NCBI GenBank assembly: GCA_027364635.1
Contig: DAHXOZ010000011.1
Coordinates: 1-36,479 of the forward strand
From: a bacterium
Lineage (GTDB): Bacteria; Bacteroidota; Bacteroidia; Chitinophagales; Chitinophagaceae
Direction: 5' to 3'
DNA: 36,479 bases
Part shown: piece after piece, positions 26,583-35,686 of the stretch
Position numbering within the stretch: the first letter of the stretch is position 1
Layout: each line of letters starts with the position of its first letter
Notes under the pieces: model-generated
What the model saw: only the letters and a program-made list of their open reading frames with translations
Told to the model about the DNA's origin: nothing
The model's database searches: none
Translations under genes and position numbers: made by a program

Positions 26583-27524
26583 TTGGAAAACAATCGTGTT
26601 ACAAAACTATTGAATATTGAATATCCCATCATCCAGGCAGGAATGGTTTGGGCAAGCGGCTGGCGTTTATGCAGCGCCGTTAGTAACGCAGGCGCTTTGG
26701 GAGTTATTGGTTCCGGAAGCATGTATCCTGATATCCTGGAAGAAAATATTATTAAATGTAAAACGGCTACCAATAAACCTTTCGCAGTAAATCTTCCGAT
26801 TTTATATTCAGATATTGAAAATCATCTGGAAATCATTTTTCGCAATAAAATTGAAATTGTGATTACCTCAGCCGGAAACCCGGCAACTTATACCCCGATC
26901 TTAAAAGAGCACCACATAAAAGTAATTCATGTGGTAAGCAGTAAACGGTTCGCTGAAAAAGCTGAGAAGGCCGGCTGTGATGCAGTAATAGCAGAAGGTT
27001 TTGAGGCCGGCGGCCATAACGGAAGGGAAGAAACGACCAGTATGGTTTTGATTCCATTGGTTGCATCAGCAGTGTCTGTACCGGTTATTGCTGCCGGTGG
27101 AATTGCCACAGGAAGACAAATGCTGGCAGCAATGGTGTTGGGAGCTGAGGGCGTTCAGGTGGGGAGCAGGTTTGTGGCAAGCGAAGAAGCCTCTTCACAC
27201 ATCAACTTTAAAAAAGCCATTATTAATTGCTCAGAAGGTGATACTGTTTTAACCCTCAAAGAACTGGCCCCGGTAAGATTAATGAAAAATAATTTTTACG
27301 AAGAAATTTTAAAAGCGAAGCAAAACCATGCAACCGTGGAAGCTCTGAGAGAGCTTTTAGGGAAAGGAAGAGCAAAAAAAGGTATGTTTGAGGGAGATTT
27401 AAAGGAAGGCGAATTAGAAATAGGCCAGGTAAGCGCCTTAATAAATGATATAAAACCGGCTGCGGAAATTGTAAGAGAAATATGGCTTCAATTCAATGAA
27501 GCACTGGAAAATCCATTAAAATAA
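26583..27524 (+). CDS. nitronate monooxygenase (2-nitropropane dioxygenase family)
   Basis: FMN-dependent enzyme that detoxifies nitronates; FabK-type enoyl reductases share the fold. The 313-residue protein reads NNRVTKLLNIEYPIIQAGMV, VITSAGNP, the key GFEAGGHNGREE with the catalytic-type His near 145, and a flavin-phosphate loop PVIAAGGIATGRQMLAAMVL then GAEGVQVGSRFV. I chose the TTG at 26583 because homologues start at this point; the frame extends to 26499 but includes the intergenic repeat. The function in this polysaccharide-linked neighbourhood is unclear. Confidence 0.88.
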   Translation: MENNRVTKLLNIEYPIIQAGMVWASGWRLCSAVSNAGALGVIGSGSMYPDILEENIIKCKTATNKPFAVNLPILYSDIENHLEIIFRNKIEIVITSAGNPATYTPILKEHHIKVIHVVSSKRFAEKAEKAGCDAVIAEGFEAGGHNGREETTSMVLIPLVASAVSVPVIAAGGIATGRQMLAAMVLGAEGVQVGSRFVASEEASSHINFKKAIINCSEGDTVLTLKELAPVRLMKNNFYEEILKAKQNHATVEALRELLGKGRAKKGMFEGDLKEGELEIGQVSALINDIKPAAEIVREIWLQFNEALENPLK

Positions 27525-27573
27525 AAATTACATTTAAGCGTTCTTGTTGTTGATACACAAACATGAACCCTTA

Positions 27574-29931
27574 ATGAATCCCCTAACAAAAGGCAATGCC
27601 TTAAAAAAATTATTTATATTACTTATAAGCGCCGTCTTTCTATCGACGTTTACTTATAGCAGCGCCTATGCGCAACTTCCATCTGAACAGGATGATCTGC
27701 AAATAGATCCTAATGCTTTAAAAAATGCTTCCCCATCGGAATTGATCAATTTTCTACAGGATTTCAATCAGCAGAAACAAAAGGCAGGAGAAGATGTTCA
27801 TAAAATAAACGCTACCCTTCCAAATACTGATCTGTCAAACAGGAATATTATTGTAAAAGACAGCTTACAAAAAGACAATATCAAAAGTTCTGTATCAGGG
27901 CCCCAATCTGTTTACGGGAGTAATATTTTTCAAAACAGCCAGATACTTCAGCTTTCAGAATTATCCACTCCTCCTCCGGATTACCCGATTGGTGTAGGAG
28001 ATCATATTGTAGTTTCACTATGGGGAGGCGCCGATTTTGAACAAGATTATATTGTGGGACGCGATGGTTCCATTTTCCCGCAAGGGTTAGGAAAAATTAC
28101 CGTGCAGGGCTTAACTTTTGCGAATGCCAAATCAATAATTTTCGAGCGCTTTAAAAAAGTAATTCCTCAATCGACAAATATTTCTGTAACGCTTGGCCAG
28201 CCTCGTTCAATTGTGGTGCAGGTTTCAGGAAATGTTGCCAATCCAGGCCCCTTGGTAGTTTCAGCCTTTACCAATGCATTAAATATTGTAGCCATGGCAG
28301 GTGGAGTTACGCAATATGGAAACATGCGTAAAATTCTTATTTCACGCAATGGCAACATTATTGACTCAATAGATGTTTACAAATATTTAAGCTCTGGCGA
28401 TTTTGGCAAACACCTTTATCTTGAAAATAATGATTTTGTAATCGTTCCTTTCTATGATAAAAAAGTGCTGGCCAGTGGCCAGTTTAAAAGGCCAATGTAC
28501 TATCAATTAAAAAGTGGTGAAGGCCTGGCCTCCCTCCTCAAACTTACGGGTGGTTTTACTCCGGATGCTTATGCTTCAGGCGGAATGATTATCAGGAATA
28601 TAAATGAAAAGCAAACCATTAAAACCATTAACCTTAATGCCATTGGACTTTTAGCAGATGGAAAAATAACTGACGAACCATTATACGACGGCGATATGGT
28701 AGTAGTAAATCCGATCAATCAAGGCCTAAGCAATAAAGTAATTGTGAAGGGCGAAGTAGCCTACCCAAATGTATATGAAGTAAGAAAAGGAGATCGCCTG
28801 TTTGACGTGATTAATCGGGCAGGAGGCGTTACTCCCGATTCGTATTTGGAACGCGCCTATGTTTTCAAAGGTGCAGGTGATTCTACCAACTTAAAAGCGG
28901 ATAAAATTGATGTAAATCTTACTGATCTTAATAAAAATGCCAAAAGCAAATACAATATCCCCATTGAAGCAAATGATGTGATTGAAGTTTTCAATAAAAA
29001 CCAATTTTCTGACAGGCAAATGATTTCAATCGAGGGCGAAGTACGTAAGCCAGGAAAATACCAGAAGTATGGTGGCATGACTTTAAAAGATCTTTTATAC
29101 TTTGCCAACGGTCTTAAGCCATCCGCGGAGTATGGAAGTATTGAAGTTTCAAGTATTGTAGATATTGATTCGTCACAAAGAGGATTAAAGCCTACAAAAA
29201 CAGTCGAAAAAATTTATTCAATCAATCAAAATCTTGACCTTGACTCTGTCACCGAAAATGTAAAACTTAAACCTTACGACCAGGTTTTTGTCAGAAAAAA
29301 TCCTCGTTTTAATTTGCAGGAAAATGTAAAAATAGAAGGACAGGTCGTGTACCCGGGCACTTATCCAAAGTTAAATGAAAGAGAACGCTTGTCATCATTT
29401 ATTGCAAGAAGTGGTGGATTAAAAGAGAATTCGAATGCAATGGGTGCAATTCTTTACCGAAAACGTCAGGCCGGTCAGGTAATGGATAGTCTTTCTTCTC
29501 CGTCAGAACCGATAACCATTGATCTTCAAAAAGCGATCAATAGTCCCGATTCAAAATTTGATCTCGTTCTGCAGGATGGTGACATACTCTATATTCCCGA
29601 AAGCAATCCTGTGGTGGCTATTAAAGGAGCCGTTCAAAACCAATTGAAAATTTATTTTGATAAAGACCATACTAATCTTGGCTATTACATTGACCAGGCA
29701 GGAGGATTTTCAGCAAGGCCGTGGAGAAGGAGAATTTATGTAACACATGCAAATGGCAAAAGCGAAAAAACACGAAATTTCGGATTCCTTCATTTTTACC
29801 CGAAAGTAAAAAAAGGAAGTGTTATCAACGTGCCTGTAAGGCCGGAAGGAAAGGGATTCCCTTCTACTATAACACAAGGATTTATCAGTGCTATTCCTAT
29901 TGCACTGATTTATTTAATAACCAAATTGTAA
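27574..29931 (+). CDS. Wza-like polysaccharide export protein with multiple SLBB domains
   Basis: Outer-membrane or periplasmic export component of a capsule or exopolysaccharide system. The start at the ATG 27574 gives MNPLTKGNALKKLFILLISA and a signal peptide cleaved near AYAQ. A polysaccharide-export domain begins near residue 134 (YPIGVGDHIVVSLWGGADF). Six SLBB-like units follow near residues 213, 296, 389, 483, 585 and 680, each with the VxGxVxxPGxY...A-GG pattern (for example GNVANPGPLVVS, GEVRKPGKYQKY). The final 20 residues are a hydrophobic helix (SAIPIALIYLITKL). No lipobox cysteine is seen, unlike E. coli Wza. The Wzz-like gene starts 6 bp later. Confidence 0.9.
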   Translation: MNPLTKGNALKKLFILLISAVFLSTFTYSSAYAQLPSEQDDLQIDPNALKNASPSELINFLQDFNQQKQKAGEDVHKINATLPNTDLSNRNIIVKDSLQKDNIKSSVSGPQSVYGSNIFQNSQILQLSELSTPPPDYPIGVGDHIVVSLWGGADFEQDYIVGRDGSIFPQGLGKITVQGLTFANAKSIIFERFKKVIPQSTNISVTLGQPRSIVVQVSGNVANPGPLVVSAFTNALNIVAMAGGVTQYGNMRKILISRNGNIIDSIDVYKYLSSGDFGKHLYLENNDFVIVPFYDKKVLASGQFKRPMYYQLKSGEGLASLLKLTGGFTPDAYASGGMIIRNINEKQTIKTINLNAIGLLADGKITDEPLYDGDMVVVNPINQGLSNKVIVKGEVAYPNVYEVRKGDRLFDVINRAGGVTPDSYLERAYVFKGAGDSTNLKADKIDVNLTDLNKNAKSKYNIPIEANDVIEVFNKNQFSDRQMISIEGEVRKPGKYQKYGGMTLKDLLYFANGLKPSAEYGSIEVSSIVDIDSSQRGLKPTKTVEKIYSINQNLDLDSVTENVKLKPYDQVFVRKNPRFNLQENVKIEGQVVYPGTYPKLNERERLSSFIARSGGLKENSNAMGAILYRKRQAGQVMDSLSSPSEPITIDLQKAINSPDSKFDLVLQDGDILYIPESNPVVAIKGAVQNQLKIYFDKDHTNLGYYIDQAGGFSARPWRRRIYVTHANGKSEKTRNFGFLHFYPKVKKGSVINVPVRPEGKGFPSTITQGFISAIPIALIYLITKL

Positions 29932-29937
29932 TTGTTC

Positions 29938-30984
29938 ATGACTTCGCAGGAATTAACGATAGCCTTTTTTAACAGGGTAAAAAAACACAAACTTTTTATC
30001 ACTTCAGGTGCGCTGATTTTATCAGCAGTACTGGTGGTTTATGCATTGAAAACCCCAATCACTTATACCTCTACTGCATCTATTTTTCCTTTGACAGCAG
30101 GTAATGATAACAATGCTACTTCATCTGCCTTAAGTGCCTTATTCAGCGGTGGTGATAATTCAACCAATTCATTTACTGACGAGGCTTCAGTTAATATCAT
30201 TGAACTTGCGTTAAGCCGGACAACGCGGGATGAAGTGGCATCGATGAAAGATTCATCAAAAGGAAATAAAACGATAGCCACCTTATTAATTGAGGACATC
30301 AATAATCATCGCAGTTTTTTGGAACCAAAAATAGAAATGCCTTCTGATAGCTTCAACCTAATCGCTACAGCCGCAAAGATCCTGAAGGAAGGATTAACAG
30401 CAAGAATCAACCAAAACAACAGTTTTGTACTTACCTACACAGGCCGCAGTCCTGAATTGGTAAGGACAATCAGCTATGGATTTATCAATAAAATTTCAAA
30501 ATTTTATATTGACCTGAAGCGTGAAAAAGCAAAAAGAGATTTTGAATTTGCAACCGGCAAAGTAGATTCGTTAAGAGGTGTGATGCATTCAAAAGATAAC
30601 CAGCTTATTTCGATCGACAAAAGAACTTTATTTACCAATACCGATAAAATGGAATTTAAAGTTCCTACAGAAAATTTAATCACCGAAAAACAAATGCTTC
30701 GCCAACAGTACGCTGTAGCGGTTGCCAATCAACAAAACGCTGCATATAAGTTGCAAAAAGCAACACCTGTAATGAAAGTGCTCGATTATCCTGAGCCGCC
30801 TTATGATGTACAAAAAAGATCACCAATTATATATGGTGTTATCGGTTTTTTAATTGGCTTGATTCTTACAACAGGATATTTCACCTTCAGACTTTTCATC
30901 AGGTATATAAAAGAGGAAGTAAATAAAGCCATTTATGGTAAAGAAACTACAAGTGGCACTCAAAAGAGTCATATTGCAGCTTAA
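29938..30984 (+). CDS. Wzz-like chain-length determinant protein
   Basis: Inner-membrane regulator of polysaccharide chain length and partner of the export protein encoded 6 bp upstream. The 348-residue protein has an N-terminal membrane helix (LFITSGALILSAVLVVYAL, about 21-39), a long periplasmic part with coiled-coil character (EKAKRDFEFATGKVDSLRGV), and a C-terminal helix (IIYGVIGFLIGLILTTGYFT, about 297-317). The segment PEPPYDVQKRSP just before the last helix corresponds to the proline-rich element of Wzz proteins. No tyrosine-kinase domain is attached. I start at the ATG 29938. Confidence 0.85.
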   Translation: MTSQELTIAFFNRVKKHKLFITSGALILSAVLVVYALKTPITYTSTASIFPLTAGNDNNATSSALSALFSGGDNSTNSFTDEASVNIIELALSRTTRDEVASMKDSSKGNKTIATLLIEDINNHRSFLEPKIEMPSDSFNLIATAAKILKEGLTARINQNNSFVLTYTGRSPELVRTISYGFINKISKFYIDLKREKAKRDFEFATGKVDSLRGVMHSKDNQLISIDKRTLFTNTDKMEFKVPTENLITEKQMLRQQYAVAVANQQNAAYKLQKATPVMKVLDYPEPPYDVQKRSPIIYGVIGFLIGLILTTGYFTFRLFIRYIKEEVNKAIYGKETTSGTQKSHIAA

Positions 30985-31015
30985 TCAGCATTAATTATTG
31001 GATAAATTACCCTTT

Positions 31016-31023
31016 TATATTTG
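31016..31023 (+). promoter_or_regulatory. orphan -7 box (TATATTTG) pointing into repeat copy E
   Basis: TATATTTGCG matches TAnnTTTG exactly, with a TTG at 30998-31000 (15-bp spacing, shorter than usual). No sense gene lies downstream: transcription from here would run through repeat copy E and antisense to the glycosidase gene. It could drive a short RNA or be a chance match. Confidence 0.35.
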
Positions 31024-31049
31024 CGTGTTTTATCCATACTTTTATTTAT

Positions 31050-31084
31050 AGTAAACCAACAAATTATCCTGATTTTTAATTTGG
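31050..31084 (+). repeat. dispersed intergenic motif AGTAAACCAAC, copy E (extended form)
   Basis: Core at 31050-31060, then 7 bases, CCTGATT, N, TTAA, three bases, GG, as in copy A. AACC and AAATTA in the first half can pair with TAATTT and GGTT in the second half, with a small bulge, giving a hairpin just past the convergent glycosidase stop codon. It starts 66 bp after the Wzz-like stop. Confidence 0.6.
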
Positions 31085-31087
31085 TTC

Positions 31088-33958
31088 TTATAAATTCAGT
31101 TTACCTTTTCCAACATAGTCATTTTGCATCAGGGCACCGTCGGCATAAGGAGAAGGAGGCATGGGAGGTATTTTGATCGATTCATCAGTAGAAATGTCTA
31201 CTTCTTTTCCTTTTTGCTTTTGCTGCGAAGAAATCCAAACTGTTGCTTCGCCTTTCCAGTCTTTCACTTTATCTGTACTATTGAGTTTCAATTCAAAATT
31301 ATGATTTCCTGCGCCTGTCACCTGGTAAGAATAAGTTGCCCAACTTCCTTTTTGTTGTTGAACTGTCGGTTCAACTTTTTTTCCATCAACACTCAAAACA
31401 AAAGCAGGAAAATCTTTGCCGCCAAATGAACTATCGGGCTTCAAAAACACAATGTACCTGGCTGAAACGATGCCCTCATTTAAATTAAGCTTTGTCTTGA
31501 TCTCATTGTTATCAAAAGTATTTTGAACTTTTTTCAGGCCTCCTTCAGGTTTATCAGAACCGATATTTAAATGATCAACATTCAGTGCGTGATTATTAAT
31601 TTTTACATCGCGTATCATTGAAGGATTTAAGAATTTTACCTCGTTGCTATTATCAAGCAAATGCAATGAATACTGATGTTCATCACTTTTATTCACTTCA
31701 AAATCAGCTCCGGCGAGCAGCGGCCTTTTGGCATCTTTCAAAGGATACACTTCGTAAATAGCCGCTTCATAGCCCTGCAACGGTATGGTAATCGTAGCGC
31801 CGGCAGCATACAAATTTGGAGAAATCCAATGAGTAGGATAAGTTCTTTCCAATACAAGTGAACAAGCAGAATCTGCCATTCCTTTTGCCGGATCAAGCTT
31901 AATAGTGATTGATTGTGGCTGCATCACAGGATTTCGGGCTGCAATAATTCCGCTGTCATTTTTAAAATGCACATAAGCATAGGTCTCTCCTTTTGTGGGA
32001 TCGCCGCCTTCCATATACGTTTTATTCAAAACCGGGAAACGTTCTTTTGCCCAGGCCAGAGATTTACTGAGCACTTTCCATTCCTGCGGATTTAGCAGGT
32101 CGGGAGAAATGTACATTTCGTACATACTCACGCCTCTGCCAAAATAAAAAACTGCATCGTTTGCAAATTTTTCTAATGGATCATCTTCTCCTCCCAATCT
32201 TTCGAGATTGCCTTTTATTACCCCATGAGTCATCATGTTACTTAACGGAAACCAGACGTCCTGGTTGTGAAAATCATCATACAAAACAAAATCCTTGTAA
32301 GTAATAGCAGCATCCCTTTCATTAACTGAAGGAACATCTGCATAACCATAATCCTGTCCCTGCATCCATATCTGGTTAGCATATTGCAGCCACCAAGGGC
32401 TGAGCCAGGTACCGGAAGTAATATTCAAATATTCATGCGGATTAACAGCTCTTACCGCTTTACATTTTTCAATCATACTTTCCATGGCTGCACGCTGGGA
32501 AAGGTACCCTACAGCATGACCACTTTCCGGTTCACTCGAAGAAAACTGTATGCCGTCCCATTTAAAATAACCAACGCCTTCTTTGGCGAAGTCAGTCGTT
32601 CTTTTTTCAAATAAGTTACTGTATTTCGGTCCGGCAATGTCCATCATTTCATCATTAGGAGTAGTTCCAACGGTTTCATAGCCATGTTCCTTCATCCAGT
32701 TAATTCTTCTCATCCTGTAAGAATAACCACCGGTAGGCCCAAACCAGATTCCTAATGTAGTGCCCATTGGTTTCAATGCGTCCACAATCGGTTTTACTCC
32801 ATGAGGAAAAGTTTCCGGACGCATCTTCCAGTCACTTTCATAAGTATCCCAGCCGTCGTCCAGCACAAATGCATCGAGGTTAATTCCATATTTATCAACC
32901 ATATTTTTTTTGAAGAGATCGATTATATTTAGAATATTTTTTTCGTTCATCACATGATTTGCTTCCACATTGGGGAAGGCCGGTGAACGCAAATCGTACC
33001 AACTGTTATAAAGTGTGTAGGGGCGATTGGCAGCAACGCGTACATCGGGCAAATAATTAAAGAACCAGTCTTTTACAAAATGATCCGGAGCAAGGCCTTC
33101 AACCACCCAATCACTTTCTACCCAATCTTTACGAATTACTTTTCCTATCAATTCCCGGCAAGAAATTTTTACTTCATTTTCATCTCTTTTTGCAAGATTG
33201 GTTGCGGTCGGATATTCAATCCCAAAGAAGACGCCGCCGTTTTTAAAATCAATGGCGCAAGGCTGTCCGAATTCACCTTTCTTAATAATTTTAGTTGTTT
33301 GCCGTTGCGAATTGGCAGTACTTGCCACTTGTTCATAATTATTACTGCTTTCTGTCCTGATCATCGTATTGCTTCCAGCAGACGAAGAAATATTGTCAAT
33401 TTTCCCTTTCCTCGAAACAAAAGCCTGTAGCCAGTTTTTCTGCAAAAGTGTGTCCTGCAATGCAATTTTTCTTTTGCTGTAAAATTTACCAGGAAGCAAT
33501 TGATAAGTAATTTTCAATTGCACGGTATTGCTATGATCAAATGGTGTAAAAAATAAATTCAGTTCTTTTCCGCCATCAGTAGTTGCATCGAAATGGTAGC
33601 TTTTATATTGATAATCTTTCTTTGTAAAATTTACCTCCAAATCGCCATTAAATTCTTTTCCGGGAGCGCTCCAATCTGTCCACATCATTTGCAAAACAAA
33701 ATTACCATCAGTATAAACACCATGATCACTATTATGGTATTTTGCCAGCCAGGCTGTATTACCTATTAATTCATCGGCTTTTAAAACGTCATTATCCACA
33801 ATCACTTTTTCGGTGACCTTATCATTTGAAAGAGTAAAAACTTTTTGTTTTCCTTCGGAAGAATAATTCGTTTCAACTTTTTGGGAAAACGATGACAACG
33901 GAAAACAAAACGGCAGAACAATAAAACAAAAGAATTTCAATTTTTTCATTTTTTTCAT
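31088..33958 (-). CDS. secreted GH36-like (clan GH-D) glycoside hydrolase
   Basis: Probably cleaves alpha-linked galactose- or N-acetylgalactosamine-type sugars outside the inner membrane. The 956-residue protein has a signal peptide (FFCFIVLPFCFPLSSFSQ) and an N-terminal beta-sandwich domain. The (beta/alpha)8 barrel carries FVLDDGWDTYESDW (about 364-377), GTTLGIWFGPTGGYSYRMRR, the nucleophile-type Asp near 468 in VGYFKWDGIQFSS, and NITSGTWLSPWWLQYANQIW. The acid/base residue may be the Asp in QGQDYGYAD (near 537); I am not sure. A C-terminal beta domain (NSTDKVKDWKGEATVWI) may bind carbohydrate. The exact substrate is unknown. It is 3'-flanked by repeat copy E. Confidence 0.8.
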   Translation of the reverse strand: MKKMKKLKFFCFIVLPFCFPLSSFSQKVETNYSSEGKQKVFTLSNDKVTEKVIVDNDVLKADELIGNTAWLAKYHNSDHGVYTDGNFVLQMMWTDWSAPGKEFNGDLEVNFTKKDYQYKSYHFDATTDGGKELNLFFTPFDHSNTVQLKITYQLLPGKFYSKRKIALQDTLLQKNWLQAFVSRKGKIDNISSSAGSNTMIRTESSNNYEQVASTANSQRQTTKIIKKGEFGQPCAIDFKNGGVFFGIEYPTATNLAKRDENEVKISCRELIGKVIRKDWVESDWVVEGLAPDHFVKDWFFNYLPDVRVAANRPYTLYNSWYDLRSPAFPNVEANHVMNEKNILNIIDLFKKNMVDKYGINLDAFVLDDGWDTYESDWKMRPETFPHGVKPIVDALKPMGTTLGIWFGPTGGYSYRMRRINWMKEHGYETVGTTPNDEMMDIAGPKYSNLFEKRTTDFAKEGVGYFKWDGIQFSSSEPESGHAVGYLSQRAAMESMIEKCKAVRAVNPHEYLNITSGTWLSPWWLQYANQIWMQGQDYGYADVPSVNERDAAITYKDFVLYDDFHNQDVWFPLSNMMTHGVIKGNLERLGGEDDPLEKFANDAVFYFGRGVSMYEMYISPDLLNPQEWKVLSKSLAWAKERFPVLNKTYMEGGDPTKGETYAYVHFKNDSGIIAARNPVMQPQSITIKLDPAKGMADSACSLVLERTYPTHWISPNLYAAGATITIPLQGYEAAIYEVYPLKDAKRPLLAGADFEVNKSDEHQYSLHLLDNSNEVKFLNPSMIRDVKINNHALNVDHLNIGSDKPEGGLKKVQNTFDNNEIKTKLNLNEGIVSARYIVFLKPDSSFGGKDFPAFVLSVDGKKVEPTVQQQKGSWATYSYQVTGAGNHNFELKLNSTDKVKDWKGEATVWISSQQKQKGKEVDISTDESIKIPPMPPSPYADGALMQNDYVGKGKLNL

Positions 33959-34361
33959 TTAATTAATTACTAACAAAAAATATCAAGTGCGGCTTTAACC
34001 TCTCCATATTTAAACTATACCCAATATTCCTTTTAAGCGTTATAAAATTATTTCATCATACAAATTAAAAACAATGCAGCGATATTAATAAAATCATTGT
34101 CTTTTAAAAAGCAAAAGGTCGACCGATTAGAAAATCATCAACGATTTGCCGCTTGATTATGAAAAAATTCAAAAGCACCATCGCTCCGGATGGTGTTTTT
34201 GATTTCTTGATTTAGCTTTTTTATAATCATCTTAATCGTTATTCGTAATCTTATTTTTTTCAAGGATCCAATTTCTATCAAAAGAGAGAATATTGAACAT
34301 GCAACCGATAGTTTGAAAATATTGGAGTAAAAAGAAACTTCTTCCTTTAAAATCAAATTCA
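33959..34361. other. 403-bp intergenic region between the glycosidase and the acetyltransferase
   Basis: The only structured element I see is the terminator at 34171-34200. The part next to the glycosidase should hold that gene's promoter, but no TAnnTTTG match is clear. The sequence is very AT-rich. A short plus-strand frame at 34211-34330 is discussed under rejected items. Confidence 0.6.
34171..34200. terminator. terminator-type hairpin, likely for the acetyltransferase gene
   Basis: A 12-bp stem (AAAAGCACCATC with GATGGTGTTTTT, one G-T pair) around a GCTCCG loop, with T-runs on either strand. It lies about 160 bp beyond the stop codon of the minus-strand gene that ends at 34362. Confidence 0.7.
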
Positions 34362-35561
34362 TTACAATTTAAAAAATATTTTTTTCTTGTACAACCAATA
34401 ACATAAGCCCCATTCAACAGCAAAAATCACAAGCGAGGCAACGATATTAATAAAATTTTGAGAAACGCCAATGGGGGAAATAACGCCATTTACAATTGTA
34501 TCCAGGTAATCGCCCAGCCATCGGCTCACTACAATTTCAAAAAAGAGGTAAATAAAAATAGAGTTCATCCCCACGATGAGGAAAAAATTCAGGAATTTTT
34601 TGTGGTTTAATAAATCGATCCACCAGTAAAGAACGCCCAAACCCAGCAAACACAATCCTCCTGAAGCTAACGTAAAAGAAGTGGTGGCAATGCGTTTTAT
34701 TATCGGTGTGATTCCAGCCCAATCAAGACCAAAACCTAATATTAATGTAATTGCCGCCAAAGTAAAAATGCGGGAAAGTTTATTTTTATTGTCTGGCAAA
34801 GTAAGCAACCATTTACCTGCTACAGCTCCCCAAATAGTATGTGCAGCAGTAGGAATACAATTGATAGCGACCCAACCGCCGGGATTAATCTTGTTCATTA
34901 AAATCACATCAATGTAATTTCCAAAATTATGTTGATCAGTAAAGGGCTGATTGAACCCGGGAACATTGGTATTTCGATAAAGAATTTCGGTAAGAATTAA
35001 TAAGCCGGCGCTAAACAAAAGCTGGTAACCAGTTTTCCATCGAAAAATAAGAAAGGCCAACAACAAAGTGAAAGACAATTGCGTCAAAACATCCCAAAGT
35101 TCGAACGACAAATGCTCACCTCTTACCGCATAATCCAAAACACCCCAAAAAAACAACCACCCGCTTCGCTTTAACGCTTTCAAAAATTGTTTGTTCCATG
35201 GAATTCCGTTGGCGGTTTGTTTATACAAAGAAAAAGCCATTGCAACCCCGGCAATAAACATGAAGTCCGGCTGTATCAAATCCCAAAAATGCAAACCGTG
35301 CCATGGATAATGCGTAAACTGATTGGCCAATGAGTGTAAAAAGGTGCCGGGCGTTGACATTCGAAGAAGATGCTCGTACAATCCTGTGCTTTCAAGCATT
35401 AATAACACCATAATCAATCCACGATAAAAATCTAATGAAGCCAATCTTACTCCTTTGGCAGAAGCTTTGGCCAACACTACATCGTTGGAAGAAGCAAACA
35501 ATCCGGAAAGAAGATTTTCATCTTTCTTTTTTAATAATTCTCTCTGGTTTGAATCAGGCAT
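34362..35561 (-). CDS. HGSNAT/DUF5009-like membrane acyltransferase
   Basis: A 399-residue multi-pass membrane protein of the group that includes heparan-alpha-glucosaminide N-acetyltransferase. The family start ASLDFYRGLIMVLLMLEST follows a 40-residue cytoplasmic lead. Other landmarks are HFWDLIQPDFMFIAGVAMAF, KRSGWLFFWGVLDYAVRG and a series of about ten helices to the C-terminus (LVIFAVEWGLCYWLYKKKIF). HGSNAT moves an acetyl group from acetyl-CoA across the membrane onto glucosamine; whether this relative does so is inference. Its neighbours are a secreted glycosidase and, divergently, nagB and a ROK kinase. Confidence 0.8.
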   Translation of the reverse strand: MPDSNQRELLKKKDENLLSGLFASSNDVVLAKASAKGVRLASLDFYRGLIMVLLMLESTGLYEHLLRMSTPGTFLHSLANQFTHYPWHGLHFWDLIQPDFMFIAGVAMAFSLYKQTANGIPWNKQFLKALKRSGWLFFWGVLDYAVRGEHLSFELWDVLTQLSFTLLLAFLIFRWKTGYQLLFSAGLLILTEILYRNTNVPGFNQPFTDQHNFGNYIDVILMNKINPGGWVAINCIPTAAHTIWGAVAGKWLLTLPDNKNKLSRIFTLAAITLILGFGLDWAGITPIIKRIATTSFTLASGGLCLLGLGVLYWWIDLLNHKKFLNFFLIVGMNSIFIYLFFEIVVSRWLGDYLDTIVNGVISPIGVSQNFINIVASLVIFAVEWGLCYWLYKKKIFFKL

Positions 35562-35686
35562 GATGAAAAGGGTTTATAGAATTTCATTAAAAGCAATACG
35601 TTTGATAAATTAAAGCAGCAGTTAAAGTTAGGGATATTTAAAATTTAGATTCATAAATTCTTTGATTTTACCTTTATAAAAAAGAT

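Noticed and set aside
34211-34330. Plus-strand frame of 39 codons with a hydrophobic run then KDPISIKRENIEHATDSLKI before a stop, possibly the tail of a lost gene
   Set aside because: No start codon, very AT-rich context where hydrophobic frames arise by chance, and no recognisable family.
34138-34423. Minus-strand frames of 63 and 74 codons after the acetyltransferase gene
   Set aside because: They overlap the acetyltransferase end and run across the terminator hairpin; composition is that of AT-rich intergenic DNA.
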